This document shows positions 14,106 to 22,146 of a DNA stretch of 26,529 nt, piece by piece. A model generated the notes under the pieces. That model made no database searches. It was not told the origin of the DNA and saw only the letters and a program-made list of their open reading frames with translations. The DNA comes from Streptococcus mitis (GTDB lineage: Bacteria; Bacillota; Bacilli; Lactobacillales; Streptococcaceae), in contig JAGZLW010000026.1 in the NCBI GenBank assembly GCA_018364455.1, forward strand, positions 1-26,529. The letters are read 5' to 3'. The position numbers and the translations under genes were made by a program. Position 1 is the first letter of the stretch. Every line of letters begins with the position of its first letter.

Positions 14106-14599
14106 TATTTCTTCAATTTTTGATAGGCCAAGCGTTCGCCATCAACTGGGACCTTACCAACCTGTTTAAAACCGAGTTTTTCAAAAATATGTTGCATAGC
14201 CTTATTTGCAACATGCGTATCTGAGCGAAAATCTAGATAGTCAAAACCTTCAATCAAGCCCTCTAAGAAGGTTTGAGCCACCCCCTGTCCCTGCACATCT
14301 GCTGCCACAGCAATACGGTGAAAGACTGGGTACTCTGACTCCCCAGCTTGCCAGTTGCCTTCATAAATGGCTTCATAGGCCTCCTCTGGACTCTTGGTCA
14401 CAGCTGCATAAGCTAGTAGTTCTCCATCTTCCAATGCTACATAGGCTTGACCTGAGATAATATCCTCAATAATAATATCAGCATTTGGATAACCATTTTG
14501 CCACTGGTCACTACCAGCATCCGCTAAACATTTTTTAGCATCTTCCATCACCTGCATGATGGCATCTACTTCATTTGGAAAAGCTAAACGAATCTCCAT
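14105..14599 (-). CDS. GNAT-family N-acetyltransferase
   Basis: A 164-residue protein with the GNAT fold. The acetyl-CoA-binding motif A reads FHRIAVAADVQGQGVAQTFLEG near 93-114 (Q-X-X-G-X-A type), followed by FRSDTHVANKAMQHIFEKLGFKQVG near 127-148. Its substrate is unknown. A strong GAGGAGA lies just before the ATG. It is the first gene of the GNAT-ogt-Spx-like operon and its stop codon overlaps the ogt start, implying translational coupling. Confidence 0.92.
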   Translation of the reverse strand: MEIRLAFPNEVDAIMQVMEDAKKCLADAGSDQWQNGYPNADIIIEDIISGQAYVALEDGELLAYAAVTKSPEEAYEAIYEGNWQAGESEYPVFHRIAVAADVQGQGVAQTFLEGLIEGFDYLDFRSDTHVANKAMQHIFEKLGFKQVGKVPVDGERLAYQKLKK

Positions 14600-14670
14600 C
14601 TTTTCTCCTCATTTCTGACTAGTTTCTCCCATCATAGCATAATTTAAGTCTTTCTACAAGCAGTTAAAAC

Positions 14671-14718
14671 TTGACTTTCTGTTTTTGTTATTTTATAATC
14701 TAGTTATTAAAACTAGAT
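14671..14718 (+). promoter_or_regulatory. Promoter of the DUF1836-hlyIII operon with palindromic operator
   Basis: TTGACT (14671-14676) and TATAAT (14694-14699) are 17 bases apart, close to consensus. A perfect palindrome, ATCTAGTT-ATTAA-AACTAGAT (14698-14718), overlaps the end of the -10 and the expected transcription start. That is the position of a repressor operator. The first gene encodes a putative HTH regulator, so autoregulation is the natural inference. Confidence 0.75.
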
Positions 14719-14733
14719 AAAAAGGAGTTGGAA

Positions 14734-15180
14734 ATGAAAACTACCTTTTCCTACCCAAAATGGGCAGAAATTCCAAACATTGACCTCTATCTAGACCAGG
14801 TTTTACTCTATGTCAATCAGGTCTGCGCCCCTATCTCTCCTGATAAAGACAAGGGCCTGACAGCATCTATGGTTAATAATTATGTGAAACATGGTTACCT
14901 GACAAAGCCTGACAAGAAAAAATACCAACGCCAACAGATTGCCCGTCTGATTGCTATCACAACCCTAAAGTCTGTCTTTTCAATCCAAGAAATCGCTCAG
15001 ACACTGAATACTCTCCAAACTCAAGCAAGTTCAGACCAACTCTACGATGCTTTTGTGGACTACATGAACCAAGGAATTGACCCAGCTAACCCCATTATCC
15101 AAACCAGCTGCAAAACCGTTAAACTCTATCATCAAACTCTAGCCTTAATCGATCATACTCAAGAGGAGGTAATCAAATGA
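14734..15180 (+). CDS. DUF1836 protein, putative helix-turn-helix regulator
   Basis: 148 residues from the ATG at 14734. I prefer this to the TTG six bases earlier because AAGGAG (14722-14727) is spaced 6 bases from the ATG and would be too close to the TTG. The segment LTASMVNNYVKHGYLTKPDKKKYQRQQIARL resembles the MerR-like winged helix of DUF1836 proteins, and SIQEIAQTL adds a second HTH-like stretch. No membrane segment. Its stop overlaps the hemolysin III-type gene by 4 bases. Together with the palindrome over its promoter, this suggests an autorepressor controlling the membrane protein. Ligand unknown. Confidence 0.82.
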   Translation: MKTTFSYPKWAEIPNIDLYLDQVLLYVNQVCAPISPDKDKGLTASMVNNYVKHGYLTKPDKKKYQRQQIARLIAITTLKSVFSIQEIAQTLNTLQTQASSDQLYDAFVDYMNQGIDPANPIIQTSCKTVKLYHQTLALIDHTQEEVIK

Positions 15181-15824
15181 ACACTAGTCTTAAACTCAGC
15201 AAACAACTCAGTTTTGGAGAGGAGATTGCTAATAGCGTGACCCATGCCGTAGGTTCAATCATCATGCTCATCTTACTGCCTATTTCATCCACCTATAGTT
15301 ATGAGGCACACGGATTTTTATCATCTATCGGCGTTTCCATTTTCGTTATTAGTCTCTTTCTCATGTTCCTCTCATCCACCATTTATCACTCTATGGCCTA
15401 TGGTTCAACCCACAAATATGTCTTGAGAATTATTGACCATTCTATGATTTATGTTGCCATTGCTGGCTCTTATACACCTGTCGTACTGACTTTGATGAAT
15501 AACTGGTTTGGCTATCTAATTATTGTCATTCAATGGGGAACGACCATCTTTGGTATTCTCTATAAAATCTTTGCTAAAAAGGTCAATGAGAAATTCAGCC
15601 TTGCTCTTTACCTGATTATGGGCTGGTTGGTTCTGGCTATCATTCCTGCCATTATCAGTCAAACAACGCCAATTTTCTGGAGTCTCATGGTAACTGGCGG
15701 ACTCTGTTATACAGTTGGGGCTGGATTTTACGCCAAGAAAAAACCTTATTTCCACATGATTTGGCATCTCTTTATCCTAGCAGCATCTGCCCTCCAGTAC
15801 ATTGCCATTGTTTATTTCATGTAA
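15177..15824 (+). CDS. Hemolysin III / PAQR-family membrane protein
   Basis: A 215-residue integral membrane protein with about seven helices. Hallmark motifs: EEIANSVTHAVG near 15-26, the STIYHS near 62-67, DHSMIYVAIAGSYTP near 81-95 and HMIWHLFILAASALQY near the end. The conserved Ser, Asp and His residues are the putative metal site of PAQR/YqfA proteins. Despite the family name, haemolytic activity is not implied; these proteins are thought to act in membrane or lipid homeostasis. AGGAGG precedes the ATG, which overlaps the DUF1836 stop (ATGA). A strong terminator follows at once. Confidence 0.92.
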   Translation: MNTSLKLSKQLSFGEEIANSVTHAVGSIIMLILLPISSTYSYEAHGFLSSIGVSIFVISLFLMFLSSTIYHSMAYGSTHKYVLRIIDHSMIYVAIAGSYTPVVLTLMNNWFGYLIIVIQWGTTIFGILYKIFAKKVNEKFSLALYLIMGWLVLAIIPAIISQTTPIFWSLMVTGGLCYTVGAGFYAKKKPYFHMIWHLFILAASALQYIAIVYFM

Positions 15825-15860
15825 AAATAGGTTAGGAGAAAAAATCCTAACCTATTTTTT
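15825..15860 (+). terminator. Rho-independent terminator after the hlyIII-type gene
   Basis: AAATAGGTTAGGA (15825-15837) pairs perfectly with TCCTAACCTATTT (15845-15857), followed by T residues. It begins at the first base after the stop codon. Confidence 0.95.
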
Positions 15861-15978
15861 ATTCTCTATGATGTTTTATACCCAATCAAAAAAGTACTCT
15901 AGTCCATTTTATAGTACCTACTAGCGTGCCGTCAATTATGGGATACTGCTTCCCTGATAGTATGTAAATCAGAATAGT
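15861..15978. other. Intergenic stretch without a gene
   Basis: I see no ORF with a ribosome binding site, no clear promoter and no RNA gene. It contains one copy (15915-15924) of the decamer TACCTACTAG, which also occurs at 13157 and 18418. It ends where a BOX element begins. Confidence 0.6.
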
Positions 15979-16131
15979 TATACTCTTCGAAAATCTCTTC
16001 AAACCACGTCAGCGTCGCCTTACCGTATATATGTGACTGACTTCGTCAGTCTTATCTACAGCCTCAAAACAGTGTTTTGAGCAACCTGCGGCTAGCTTTC
16101 TAGTTTGCTTTTCGATTTTCATTGAGTATTA
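15979..16131 (-). repeat. BOX element (boxA-boxB-boxC)
   Basis: Same structure and orientation as the one at 3266-3418: boxA at the high-coordinate end, a single boxB hairpin (GACGAAGTCAGT) and boxC ending near TATACTCTTC on +. It lies between the hlyIII-type terminator and the aldo/keto reductase gene. The remaining 118 bases up to that gene hold only an A/T-rich stretch (about 16193-16221) that might form a weak terminator for it. Confidence 0.95.
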
Positions 16132-16249
16132 AATCATAATCATCCGTTAATGAACCATACCTAACGAATCAAGACAGACAAATGGTCACATAACAAAAAA
16201 ATTTTTGCAACGTTTTTTTTGACTGTAATTTCTTTAAATGCATTTTTGC

Positions 16250-17176
16250 CTAAGGTAAATCATTCCTTGCAGCGATGTAAATTTCATACCATTCTTTTCT
16301 TGTTAAGCTAAAGTTTGCCGCTTGGCTAACTTCTCTCAAGTGCTTAGGATTTGTGGTACCTACGACTGCCTGCATTTTTGCTGGATAACGCAATATCCAA
16401 GAAATGGCAATAGTTGAAGAGGTTACTCCATATTTAATAGCTAAACGATCAAGTACTTGATTTAAAGCTTGAAATTTCTCATTTCCAACAAAGTTCCCTT
16501 TAAAATACCCAAATTGTAAGACAGACCATGCTTGAATGACCACATCGTGTAATTTGCAATATTCAAAAATGCTGCCATCTCGCATAGCTGCTTGACTATC
16601 TTCCATATTAACATGAAAACCTGATTCGAATCCTGGAGTAAAAGCCGCACTCAATTGTAGCTGATTAACAGCTAACGGCTGCTTGACATCTTTTTTAAGT
16701 AACTCCATCATCATAGGATTTTGATTAGAAACTCCAAAATTTCGAACCTTACCTTGTTTATAAAGGAGATTAAAGGCTTCTGCTACTTGGTCAGATTCCA
16801 TCAAAGCATCTGGTCGATGAAGGAGCAGGCTATCTAAATAATCAACCTGCAATCTTTCTAAAATCCCATCAACTGATTGTAATATATACTCTTTTGAAAA
16901 ATCAAAATAGGTAAATTCTTCTATGCGAATGCCACATTTGGACTGAATCCACATCTTTTCTCTTAAATCTGGACGATTTTTTAGGACAAGACCTAACAGT
17001 TCTTCACAACGACCACGACCATAAATATCAGCTAAGTCAAAAGCATTGATTCCAACAGAAAGTGCTGTTTCTACAAGCTCTTCAACTTCTTTTACAGACT
17101 TATCTTTTATTCTCATCATTCCGAGAACAATTTCTGATAATTCTTTGTCATCTTGACCAAAAGTTATGTATCTCAT
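16250..17176 (-). CDS. Aldo/keto reductase family oxidoreductase
   Basis: About 308 residues forming a predicted NADPH-dependent TIM barrel. Family features: NAFDLADIYGRGRCEELLG near 45-63 (catalytic Asp and Tyr), the catalytic Lys in WIQSKCGIR near 77-85, LDSLLLHRPD near 115-124 (His) and the cofactor loop around AVVGTTNPKHLREV near 274-287. It is closest in feel to YdhF-type reductases; the substrate is unknown. I prefer the ATG at 17176 over the TTG just before it; AAGGAG lies 9 bases upstream of the ATG and 6 upstream of the TTG, so either could be used. It is a single gene. Confidence 0.92.
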   Translation of the reverse strand: MRYITFGQDDKELSEIVLGMMRIKDKSVKEVEELVETALSVGINAFDLADIYGRGRCEELLGLVLKNRPDLREKMWIQSKCGIRIEEFTYFDFSKEYILQSVDGILERLQVDYLDSLLLHRPDALMESDQVAEAFNLLYKQGKVRNFGVSNQNPMMMELLKKDVKQPLAVNQLQLSAAFTPGFESGFHVNMEDSQAAMRDGSIFEYCKLHDVVIQAWSVLQFGYFKGNFVGNEKFQALNQVLDRLAIKYGVTSSTIAISWILRYPAKMQAVVGTTNPKHLREVSQAANFSLTRKEWYEIYIAARNDLP

Positions 17177-17222
17177 CAAATTTTTCTCCTTTAATTTCTA
17201 ACATTCTTCCCTTCATTATAAC

Positions 17223-17248
17223 AAAAAACCGCTTTGCAACGGCTTTTT
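17223..17248 (-). terminator. Terminator after the PadR-membrane protein pair
   Basis: On the - strand a GCCG/CGGT-type stem with flanking A and T tracts (AAAAAGCCG...CGGTTTTTT, one bulged G) starts 3 bases after the membrane protein's stop. The run of T fits a Rho-independent terminator. Confidence 0.75.
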
Positions 17249-17250
17249 GA

Positions 17251-18066
17251 CTATATTTCACTCCATTTTATCTTCTTAAACCCACGGAATAAGAGAAAAA
17301 TGCCAATAAAAAGAACAGCTAAAGGAATGAATTTTGTAAGGAAAACATTTGAAATTCCCATCCACTCATAGTAACGAAGCAGAGAACCTACCACAAGATG
17401 GGCAATAATCATACTGACAAAGGGACGAAAGATCGGTTCTTTCCAATTCCAAATACTGATGACTAGGGAAATCGTAAAGACAGACAAACTATCCCAGGGA
17501 GCAGGAAGATAAAATGCTCCTTCTTGTACAAAACTTCCTATTCCTACATATCCCAGAACAACTAGCAGAACAAGAATTCCAACGACAATATAGGTGCCAA
17601 TTTTCATTTTAGGAGAATCTTGGACTAAGCCCCAACGTAAGATTGTGGCCACAAGAGCAAATCCAATCAGAAAAAGAAGAAGTTGCCCTAAAAAAGTAAG
17701 CAAATTGACTGTTAAGAGAGGACCTTTAGAAAAATCACCCAGTAGATGATAGTAACGTAATATCGCTAGGACAAAAATTGGTGTCAAAAGGGACTCCTTG
17801 ATAGAACTGCGGGGTGCTTCCTTGAGAATCTCTTTCATTATTTTTTTAGGATTCTTACCTAGATAATCCTCTGCACTCATGCCATCTCGTTCTGCTTCTG
17901 AGAAATCTAACATCATCAAATAAATCTGCTCTCTGAGATAGTCCTCATCATAGAGAAATCCAGCAAGATTAAAACTATCCCACAGTTCCTCAAAATACTG
18001 CTGATTCTCCTCAGAAAACTCATGCAGCAAAGCGCTTGTTTCTTCGTAATACTTCATTTTCTTCAT
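17251..18066 (-). CDS. PadR-associated membrane protein with N-terminal cytosolic domain
   Basis: A 271-residue protein. The first ~90 residues are soluble, acidic and helical (SEENQQYFEELWDSFNLAG, then EDYLGKNPKKIMKEIL), resembling the DUF1048/DUF1700 (HAAS-like) domains that accompany PadR regulators in Firmicutes. About six transmembrane helices follow from residue 92 to 260. It starts 3 bases after the PadR gene stop, with its Shine-Dalgarno inside the end of that gene, so the two are a coupled unit. By analogy the pair may be a small sensory or membrane-stress module. No catalytic motif is visible; function unknown. Confidence 0.82.
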   Translation of the reverse strand: MKKMKYYEETSALLHEFSEENQQYFEELWDSFNLAGFLYDEDYLREQIYLMMLDFSEAERDGMSAEDYLGKNPKKIMKEILKEAPRSSIKESLLTPIFVLAILRYYHLLGDFSKGPLLTVNLLTFLGQLLLFLIGFALVATILRWGLVQDSPKMKIGTYIVVGILVLLVVLGYVGIGSFVQEGAFYLPAPWDSLSVFTISLVISIWNWKEPIFRPFVSMIIAHLVVGSLLRYYEWMGISNVFLTKFIPLAVLFIGIFLLFRGFKKIKWSEI

Positions 18067-18069
18067 GGT

Positions 18070-18390
18070 TTAACCCCCATTCTTAATTCCTTCTACTTTT
18101 TGACTTAAATCGTCCCATTGTTGCCAAAAGACCGAGACACGCTCTTCTCCTTCTTTGGTTAACGAAAAATACTTCCGATCTGGACCATCTGGCGACGGGC
18201 GCATGTCGCCTCTTATCCATTGATTTTTTTCTAACTTTTGCAACAAAGGATAAATAGTTCCTGGAACGATAGTATCAAATCCAGCCTCTCGCAAAGTCTG
18301 AACCAACTCATAACCATACCGCTCTTTTTGACCAATCATATCCAAGACACAACCTTCAAGAATACCTTTTAATAGTTGAGTTTCCTTCAT
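18070..18390 (-). CDS. PadR-family transcriptional regulator
   Basis: About 106 residues from the ATG at 18390, which has AAGGGGA in front. A longer TTG start at 18405 lacks that spacing. The winged-helix PadR signature is clear: LLKGILEGCVLDMIGQKERYGYEL, then VPGTIYPLLQKLEKNQWI and PDRKYFSLTKEGEER. A short C-terminal helix for dimerisation follows (FWQQWDDLSQKVEGI). It leads a two-gene operon with the membrane protein. The promoter just upstream carries two ACTAGT-centred palindromes flanking the -10, so autoregulation is likely, as is common in this family. Confidence 0.93.
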   Translation of the reverse strand: MKETQLLKGILEGCVLDMIGQKERYGYELVQTLREAGFDTIVPGTIYPLLQKLEKNQWIRGDMRPSPDGPDRKYFSLTKEGEERVSVFWQQWDDLSQKVEGIKNGG

Positions 18391-18421
18391 TCTTTCCCCT
18401 TCCAATCTATTTTGTAATACC

Positions 18422-18469
18422 TACTAGTAACTTCACCTATAGTATACCACTTCTACACTAGTTTGTAAA
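18422..18469 (-). promoter_or_regulatory. padR promoter with two ACTAGT-centred sites
   Basis: On the - strand TTTACA (18464-18469) and TATACT (18441-18446) are 17 bases apart, and TGG before the -10 makes it an extended -10. A palindrome TACTAGTA (18422-18429) lies downstream of the -10, and a second ACTAGT (18457-18462) lies in the spacer; their centres are 34 bp apart. The arrangement fits autoregulation by the PadR protein. Confidence 0.65.
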
Positions 18470-18481
18470 GCATAATAGTTA

Positions 18482-18725
18482 ATATGTTTCGAAAATCTCT
18501 TCAAACCACGTCAGCGTCGCCTTGCCGTATATATATGTAACTGACTTCGTCAGTCTTATCTACTACCTCAAAACGGTGTTTTGAGCTGACTTCGTCAGTT
18601 CTATCCACAACCTCAAAACAGTGTTTTGAGCTGACTTCGTCAGTTTCATCTACAACCTCAAAGCAGTGCTTTGAGCAATCTGCGGCTAGTTTCCTAGTTT
18701 GCTCTTTGATTTTCATTGAGTGTAA
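18482..18725 (-). repeat. BOX element with three boxB units
   Basis: boxA at the high-coordinate end and boxC at the low end bracket three boxB repeats, whose CTGACTTCGTCAGT cores begin at 18541, 18586 and 18631. The 45-bp period is the known boxB unit length. Because 45 is divisible by three, an in-frame ORF of 71 codons runs through it on the - strand; I treat that ORF as spurious. Confidence 0.95.
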
Positions 18726-18758
18726 ATAAAAAACAGAACTAGCATGAACTAGTCCTGT
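18726..18758 (-). terminator. Rho-independent terminator after metG
   Basis: On the - strand ACAGGACTAG pairs with CTAGTTCTGT (one G-U) around TTCATG, followed by six T. It starts 7 bases after the metG stop. Confidence 0.9.
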
Positions 18759-18764
18759 CTCATT

Positions 18765-20762
18765 TTACCCAATCACACTTCCGTTTGGTACAGCTGGATC
18801 AACTGTGAGAAGGGTTAATTTTCCATCATGTTCAGCTGAGAGGATCATACCTTGGCTGACATATTTTTTCATCATCTTACGCGGTTTGAGGTTGGCAACG
18901 ATTTGAACTTTCTTGCCGACCAATTCTTGTTCGTTTGGATAGTATTTGGCAATTCCTGAGAGGATTTGACGATCTTCACCATCACCTGCATCTAGGCGGA
19001 ATTGAAGTAACTTGTCAGAACCTTCTACTTTAGAAACTTCTTTGACTTCGGCGACACGGATTTCAACCTTATCAAAGTCTTCAAACTTGATTTCTTCTTT
19101 GTTTAGTTTGAGTTCAACTTCATCTGGATTCCATTCTTTCTCGACTGCTGGTTTATTGCCTTCCATTTGTTCCTTGATATAGGCGATTTCTTCTTCCATA
19201 TCCAGACGTGGGAAGATTGGTGTTCCTTTGGCAACTACAGTCACATCTGCTGGGAAGTCAGCCAAGCTCAAGTTTTCAAGGCTCGCTACTTCTTCCAAGC
19301 CAAGTTGATTCAAGACTGCACGACTGGTTTCCATCATAAATGGTTCAATCAAGTGAGCGACGACACGAAGACTGGCTGCCAAGTGGCTCATGACACTTGC
19401 TAATTGGTCACGAAGTGCTTCATCCTTAGCCAAGACCCATGGAGCTGTTTCATCAATGTATTTATTGGTACGTGAAATAAGAGTCCATACTGCTTCTAGG
19501 GCACGTGGGTAGTCAACTGCTTCCATGTGAGTATGGTAGTCAGTGATTGATTCAGCAGCTACTTGAGCAAGAGCATGGTCAAACTCTGTTACACCTTCTA
19601 CATAGGCGGGAATTTGTCCGTCAAAGTACTTGTTAATCATAGAAACCGTACGGTTGAGGAGATTTCCAAGGTCATTGGCCAATTCGTAGTTGATACGGCC
19701 TACATAATCTTCTGGAGTGAAGGTTCCATCTGAACCAACTGGAAGGCTACGCATGAGATAGTAACGAAGTGGATCTAGTCCATAACGCTCTACCAACATT
19801 TCAGGGTAAACGACATTTCCTTTAGACTTAGACATTTTGCCGTCTTTCATGACGAACCAACCGTGAGCAATCAAACGATCTGGCAATTTGATATCTAACA
19901 TCATAAGAAGGATTGGCCAGTAGATTGAGTGGAAACGAAGGATGTCTTTTCCTACCATGTGGAAGACTGTGCCATTCCAGAACTTGTCAAAATTACCATG
20001 TTCATCTTGACCGTATCCAAGCGCTGTCGCATAGTTAAGAAGGGCATCAATCCAAACATAGACAACGTGTTTTGGATTAGATGGCACTGGCACACCCCAT
20101 GTAAAGGTTGTACGAGAAACAGCCAAATCTTCCAAACCTGGCTCGATAAAGTTGCGCAGCATTTCATTCAGACGACCATCTGGAGTGATAAATTCAGGAT
20201 GAGCTTTGAAAAATTCTACTAAACGCTCTTGGTATTTGCTGAGGCGAAGGAAGTATGATTCTTCAGATACCCATTCAACCTCGTGACCTGATGGAGCAAT
20301 ACCCCCAGTCACATTTCCAGCTTCGTCACGGAAAACTTCTGCAAGCTGGCTTTCTGTAAAGAATTCCTCATCTGAAACTGAATACCAACCAGAGTATTCA
20401 CCCAAGTAAATATCATCTTGAGCCAGCAAGCGTTCAAAGACTTGCGCCACTACTTTTTCATGGTAATCATCCGTTGTACGGATGAATTTATCGTATGAGA
20501 TATCGAGTAATTGCCAGAGTTCTTTGACTCCAACTGCCATCCCATCAACATAGGCTTGAGGGGTGATTCCAGCTTCTTCCGCTTTTTGTTGAATCTTTTG
20601 ACCGTGCTCATCAAGACCTGTCAGATAAAAGACATCGTAGCCCATCAGGCGTTTGTAACGTGCTAGGACATCACAAGCGATGGTTGTGTAGGCAGAACCG
20701 ATATGAAGTTTACCAGATGGATAGTAAATCGGCGTTGTAATATAAAAATTCTTTTCAGACAT
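18765..20762 (-). CDS. metG: Methionyl-tRNA synthetase
   Basis: 665 residues from the ATG at 20762 (MSEKNFYITTPIYYPSGK), chosen because AAGGA lies 8 bases upstream and the catalytic domain starts at once; a longer frame to 20804 adds only a non-conserved leader. It charges tRNA-Met. Class I signatures: HIGS at 20-23 and KMSKS at 309-313. The zinc-knuckle cysteines of some MetRS are absent around 120-160 (GWYSVSDEEFFTE). The C-terminal ~100 residues are a tRNA-binding OB-fold domain (VEIRVAEVKEVSKVEGSDKL... NLKPRKMMKKYVSQGM). A TATAAT -10 lies 46 bases upstream. No T-box leader is present. Confidence 0.97.
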   Translation of the reverse strand: MSEKNFYITTPIYYPSGKLHIGSAYTTIACDVLARYKRLMGYDVFYLTGLDEHGQKIQQKAEEAGITPQAYVDGMAVGVKELWQLLDISYDKFIRTTDDYHEKVVAQVFERLLAQDDIYLGEYSGWYSVSDEEFFTESQLAEVFRDEAGNVTGGIAPSGHEVEWVSEESYFLRLSKYQERLVEFFKAHPEFITPDGRLNEMLRNFIEPGLEDLAVSRTTFTWGVPVPSNPKHVVYVWIDALLNYATALGYGQDEHGNFDKFWNGTVFHMVGKDILRFHSIYWPILLMMLDIKLPDRLIAHGWFVMKDGKMSKSKGNVVYPEMLVERYGLDPLRYYLMRSLPVGSDGTFTPEDYVGRINYELANDLGNLLNRTVSMINKYFDGQIPAYVEGVTEFDHALAQVAAESITDYHTHMEAVDYPRALEAVWTLISRTNKYIDETAPWVLAKDEALRDQLASVMSHLAASLRVVAHLIEPFMMETSRAVLNQLGLEEVASLENLSLADFPADVTVVAKGTPIFPRLDMEEEIAYIKEQMEGNKPAVEKEWNPDEVELKLNKEEIKFEDFDKVEIRVAEVKEVSKVEGSDKLLQFRLDAGDGEDRQILSGIAKYYPNEQELVGKKVQIVANLKPRKMMKKYVSQGMILSAEHDGKLTLLTVDPAVPNGSVIG

Positions 20763-20807
20763 AATTTTTCCTTTCCAGGCAAATGAAACCTGTTTTTCTA
20801 ACACTTC

Positions 20808-20813
20808 ATTATA
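20808..20813 (-). promoter_or_regulatory. metG -10 element
   Basis: A perfect TATAAT on the - strand, 46 bases before the metG start. No good -35 is seen at 17 bases. The space to the upstream operon's terminator is only about 40 bases, which leaves no room for a structured leader. Confidence 0.5.
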
Positions 20814-20848
20814 TCACATTTTCAAGGATTTTCGATAGGGAAATCTAT

Positions 20849-20881
20849 ATAAAAACAAGATAGACGAGTGTCCATCTTGTT
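20849..20881 (-). terminator. Rho-independent terminator after the MacAB-like operon
   Basis: AACAAGAT..GAC pairs with GTC..ATCTTGTT around a 4-base loop (20854-20881; G-U at the internal position on the - strand), followed by five T on the - strand. It begins 5 bases after the permease stop. Confidence 0.92.
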
Positions 20882-20885
20882 GATT

Positions 20886-22145
20886 TTATTCATAACGAAG
20901 GGCTTCGATTGGATCAAGTTTCGATGCCTTGTTGGCTGGCAAGACTCCAAAAATCATACCAACACTAGCCGAAACTGCAAGACTAAATAGGGCAACTGGG
21001 ATTGATACTCCTACTTCTATACCAGCTATCAATCCTTGCAAGAGTAGACCAGCTATAGCGGTTAAGCCTGTCGCAATGGTTAGACCAATAACTCCGCCTA
21101 GCAAAGTCAAAATCATGGATTCAATCAAAAACTGAATTAAAATATTGGCACGTGTTGCACCCAAAGCCTTACGGAGACCAATCTCACGCGTACGCTCCGT
21201 CACCGAAACCAGCATGATGTTCATAACACCAGTCCCTCCAACAAAAAGTGAAATTCCTGCAATGGCACTAATAATCGTAGTTATAAAACCGAACAATTGT
21301 TGTACTTCTTGGAAGGCTGCAGTCGCATCTGACACCTGATACTCCCCTTGCTGAAGACCAGCAATTTCGGTCAATTTTCTAGCTAATTCTGGTCCCACAG
21401 TTGGTGTCAAACTGGTATCATTGACACGGAAGACAATATCAGAAATTTCATCCATATTGAAGTTGTTGGCAAGAGAAATATTAGTCGTAATTGGAAGTCC
21501 GCCAATACCAAAAGTCTTGGCAGTCTTGGCCTCATCGCTGGTATAGACACCAATGACACGATAGCTAAAGCCACCAACATCTATAACCTGGTTAACAGCT
21601 TCTTGAGCAGATCCAAACAGGCTATTAGCAAGTTCTTGGTCTAGTAAAATGACACTGGCCACATCTTTATAATCCTGAGCTATGAAACTGCGGCCTGCAA
21701 CAATTTCATTTTCAACCGCCTTCATGTAAGTAATATTTCCACCTGTCAAGCTAGCTCGCTCCACTTTTTTGTCTTTATAAGACAGGGTGGTATTGGTCGA
21801 GTTGGTTACATAGTAACTGTCCACCCCTTTAACTTTAGCAGCCTCCTTGACCCAAGCTTCTTGTGGTTTTGGTGGCTCCACAGGAACATCCTCTTCTTTC
21901 CCAGAAACCGTCAAAGCTGATTGCTTTTGGGTAAAAGAACCATCTTTGCTTTTGATAGGCGAGAAAAAGACATGGATATTCTTCTGTGACTTGGTCATAT
22001 TTTTATTGATCTGACGAGACATGGAATCTCCCAGAGCCATAATCACAACAACAGATGAAACACCAATGATAATCCCAATCATAGTGAGAAAAGAGCGCAT
22101 CTTGTGAGCCATGATAGATGAAAAGGCAAATTTCAGATTCTGCAT
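20886..22145 (-). CDS. MacB-type ABC efflux permease
   Basis: A 419-residue membrane protein with the MacB/FtsX architecture. TM1 is at about 18-41 after the conserved NLKFAFSSIMAHKMRSFLTMIGIIIGVSSVVVIM-like start. A large extracellular domain spans roughly 42-280. Three C-terminal helices lie near 283-305, 333-360 and 383-405, with the cytoplasmic TREIGLRKALGAT motif near 320-332 and closing DPIEALRYE. It acts with the ATPase and membrane fusion protein encoded just upstream. The pneumococcal homologue (Spr0693-0695) has been described as a MacAB-like pump linked to antimicrobial peptide or antibiotic resistance. It is separated from the ATPase gene by one base. Confidence 0.94.
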   Translation of the reverse strand: MQNLKFAFSSIMAHKMRSFLTMIGIIIGVSSVVVIMALGDSMSRQINKNMTKSQKNIHVFFSPIKSKDGSFTQKQSALTVSGKEEDVPVEPPKPQEAWVKEAAKVKGVDSYYVTNSTNTTLSYKDKKVERASLTGGNITYMKAVENEIVAGRSFIAQDYKDVASVILLDQELANSLFGSAQEAVNQVIDVGGFSYRVIGVYTSDEAKTAKTFGIGGLPITTNISLANNFNMDEISDIVFRVNDTSLTPTVGPELARKLTEIAGLQQGEYQVSDATAAFQEVQQLFGFITTIISAIAGISLFVGGTGVMNIMLVSVTERTREIGLRKALGATRANILIQFLIESMILTLLGGVIGLTIATGLTAIAGLLLQGLIAGIEVGVSIPVALFSLAVSASVGMIFGVLPANKASKLDPIEALRYE

Positions 22146-22146
22146 C

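Noticed and set aside
15177..15824. 'Hemolysin III' gene as a toxin
   Set aside because: It is a seven-helix PAQR/YqfA-type membrane protein with no secretion features; the name is historical.
18501..18716. 71-codon ORF on - with a repeated SSKHCFEVVD-like sequence
   Set aside because: It is the translation of three 45-bp boxB units inside a BOX element; there is no ribosome binding site, and the repeats are structural, not coding.
20763..20885. T-box riboswitch before metG
   Set aside because: The space between the upstream terminator and metG is far too short, and no T-box sequence is present.
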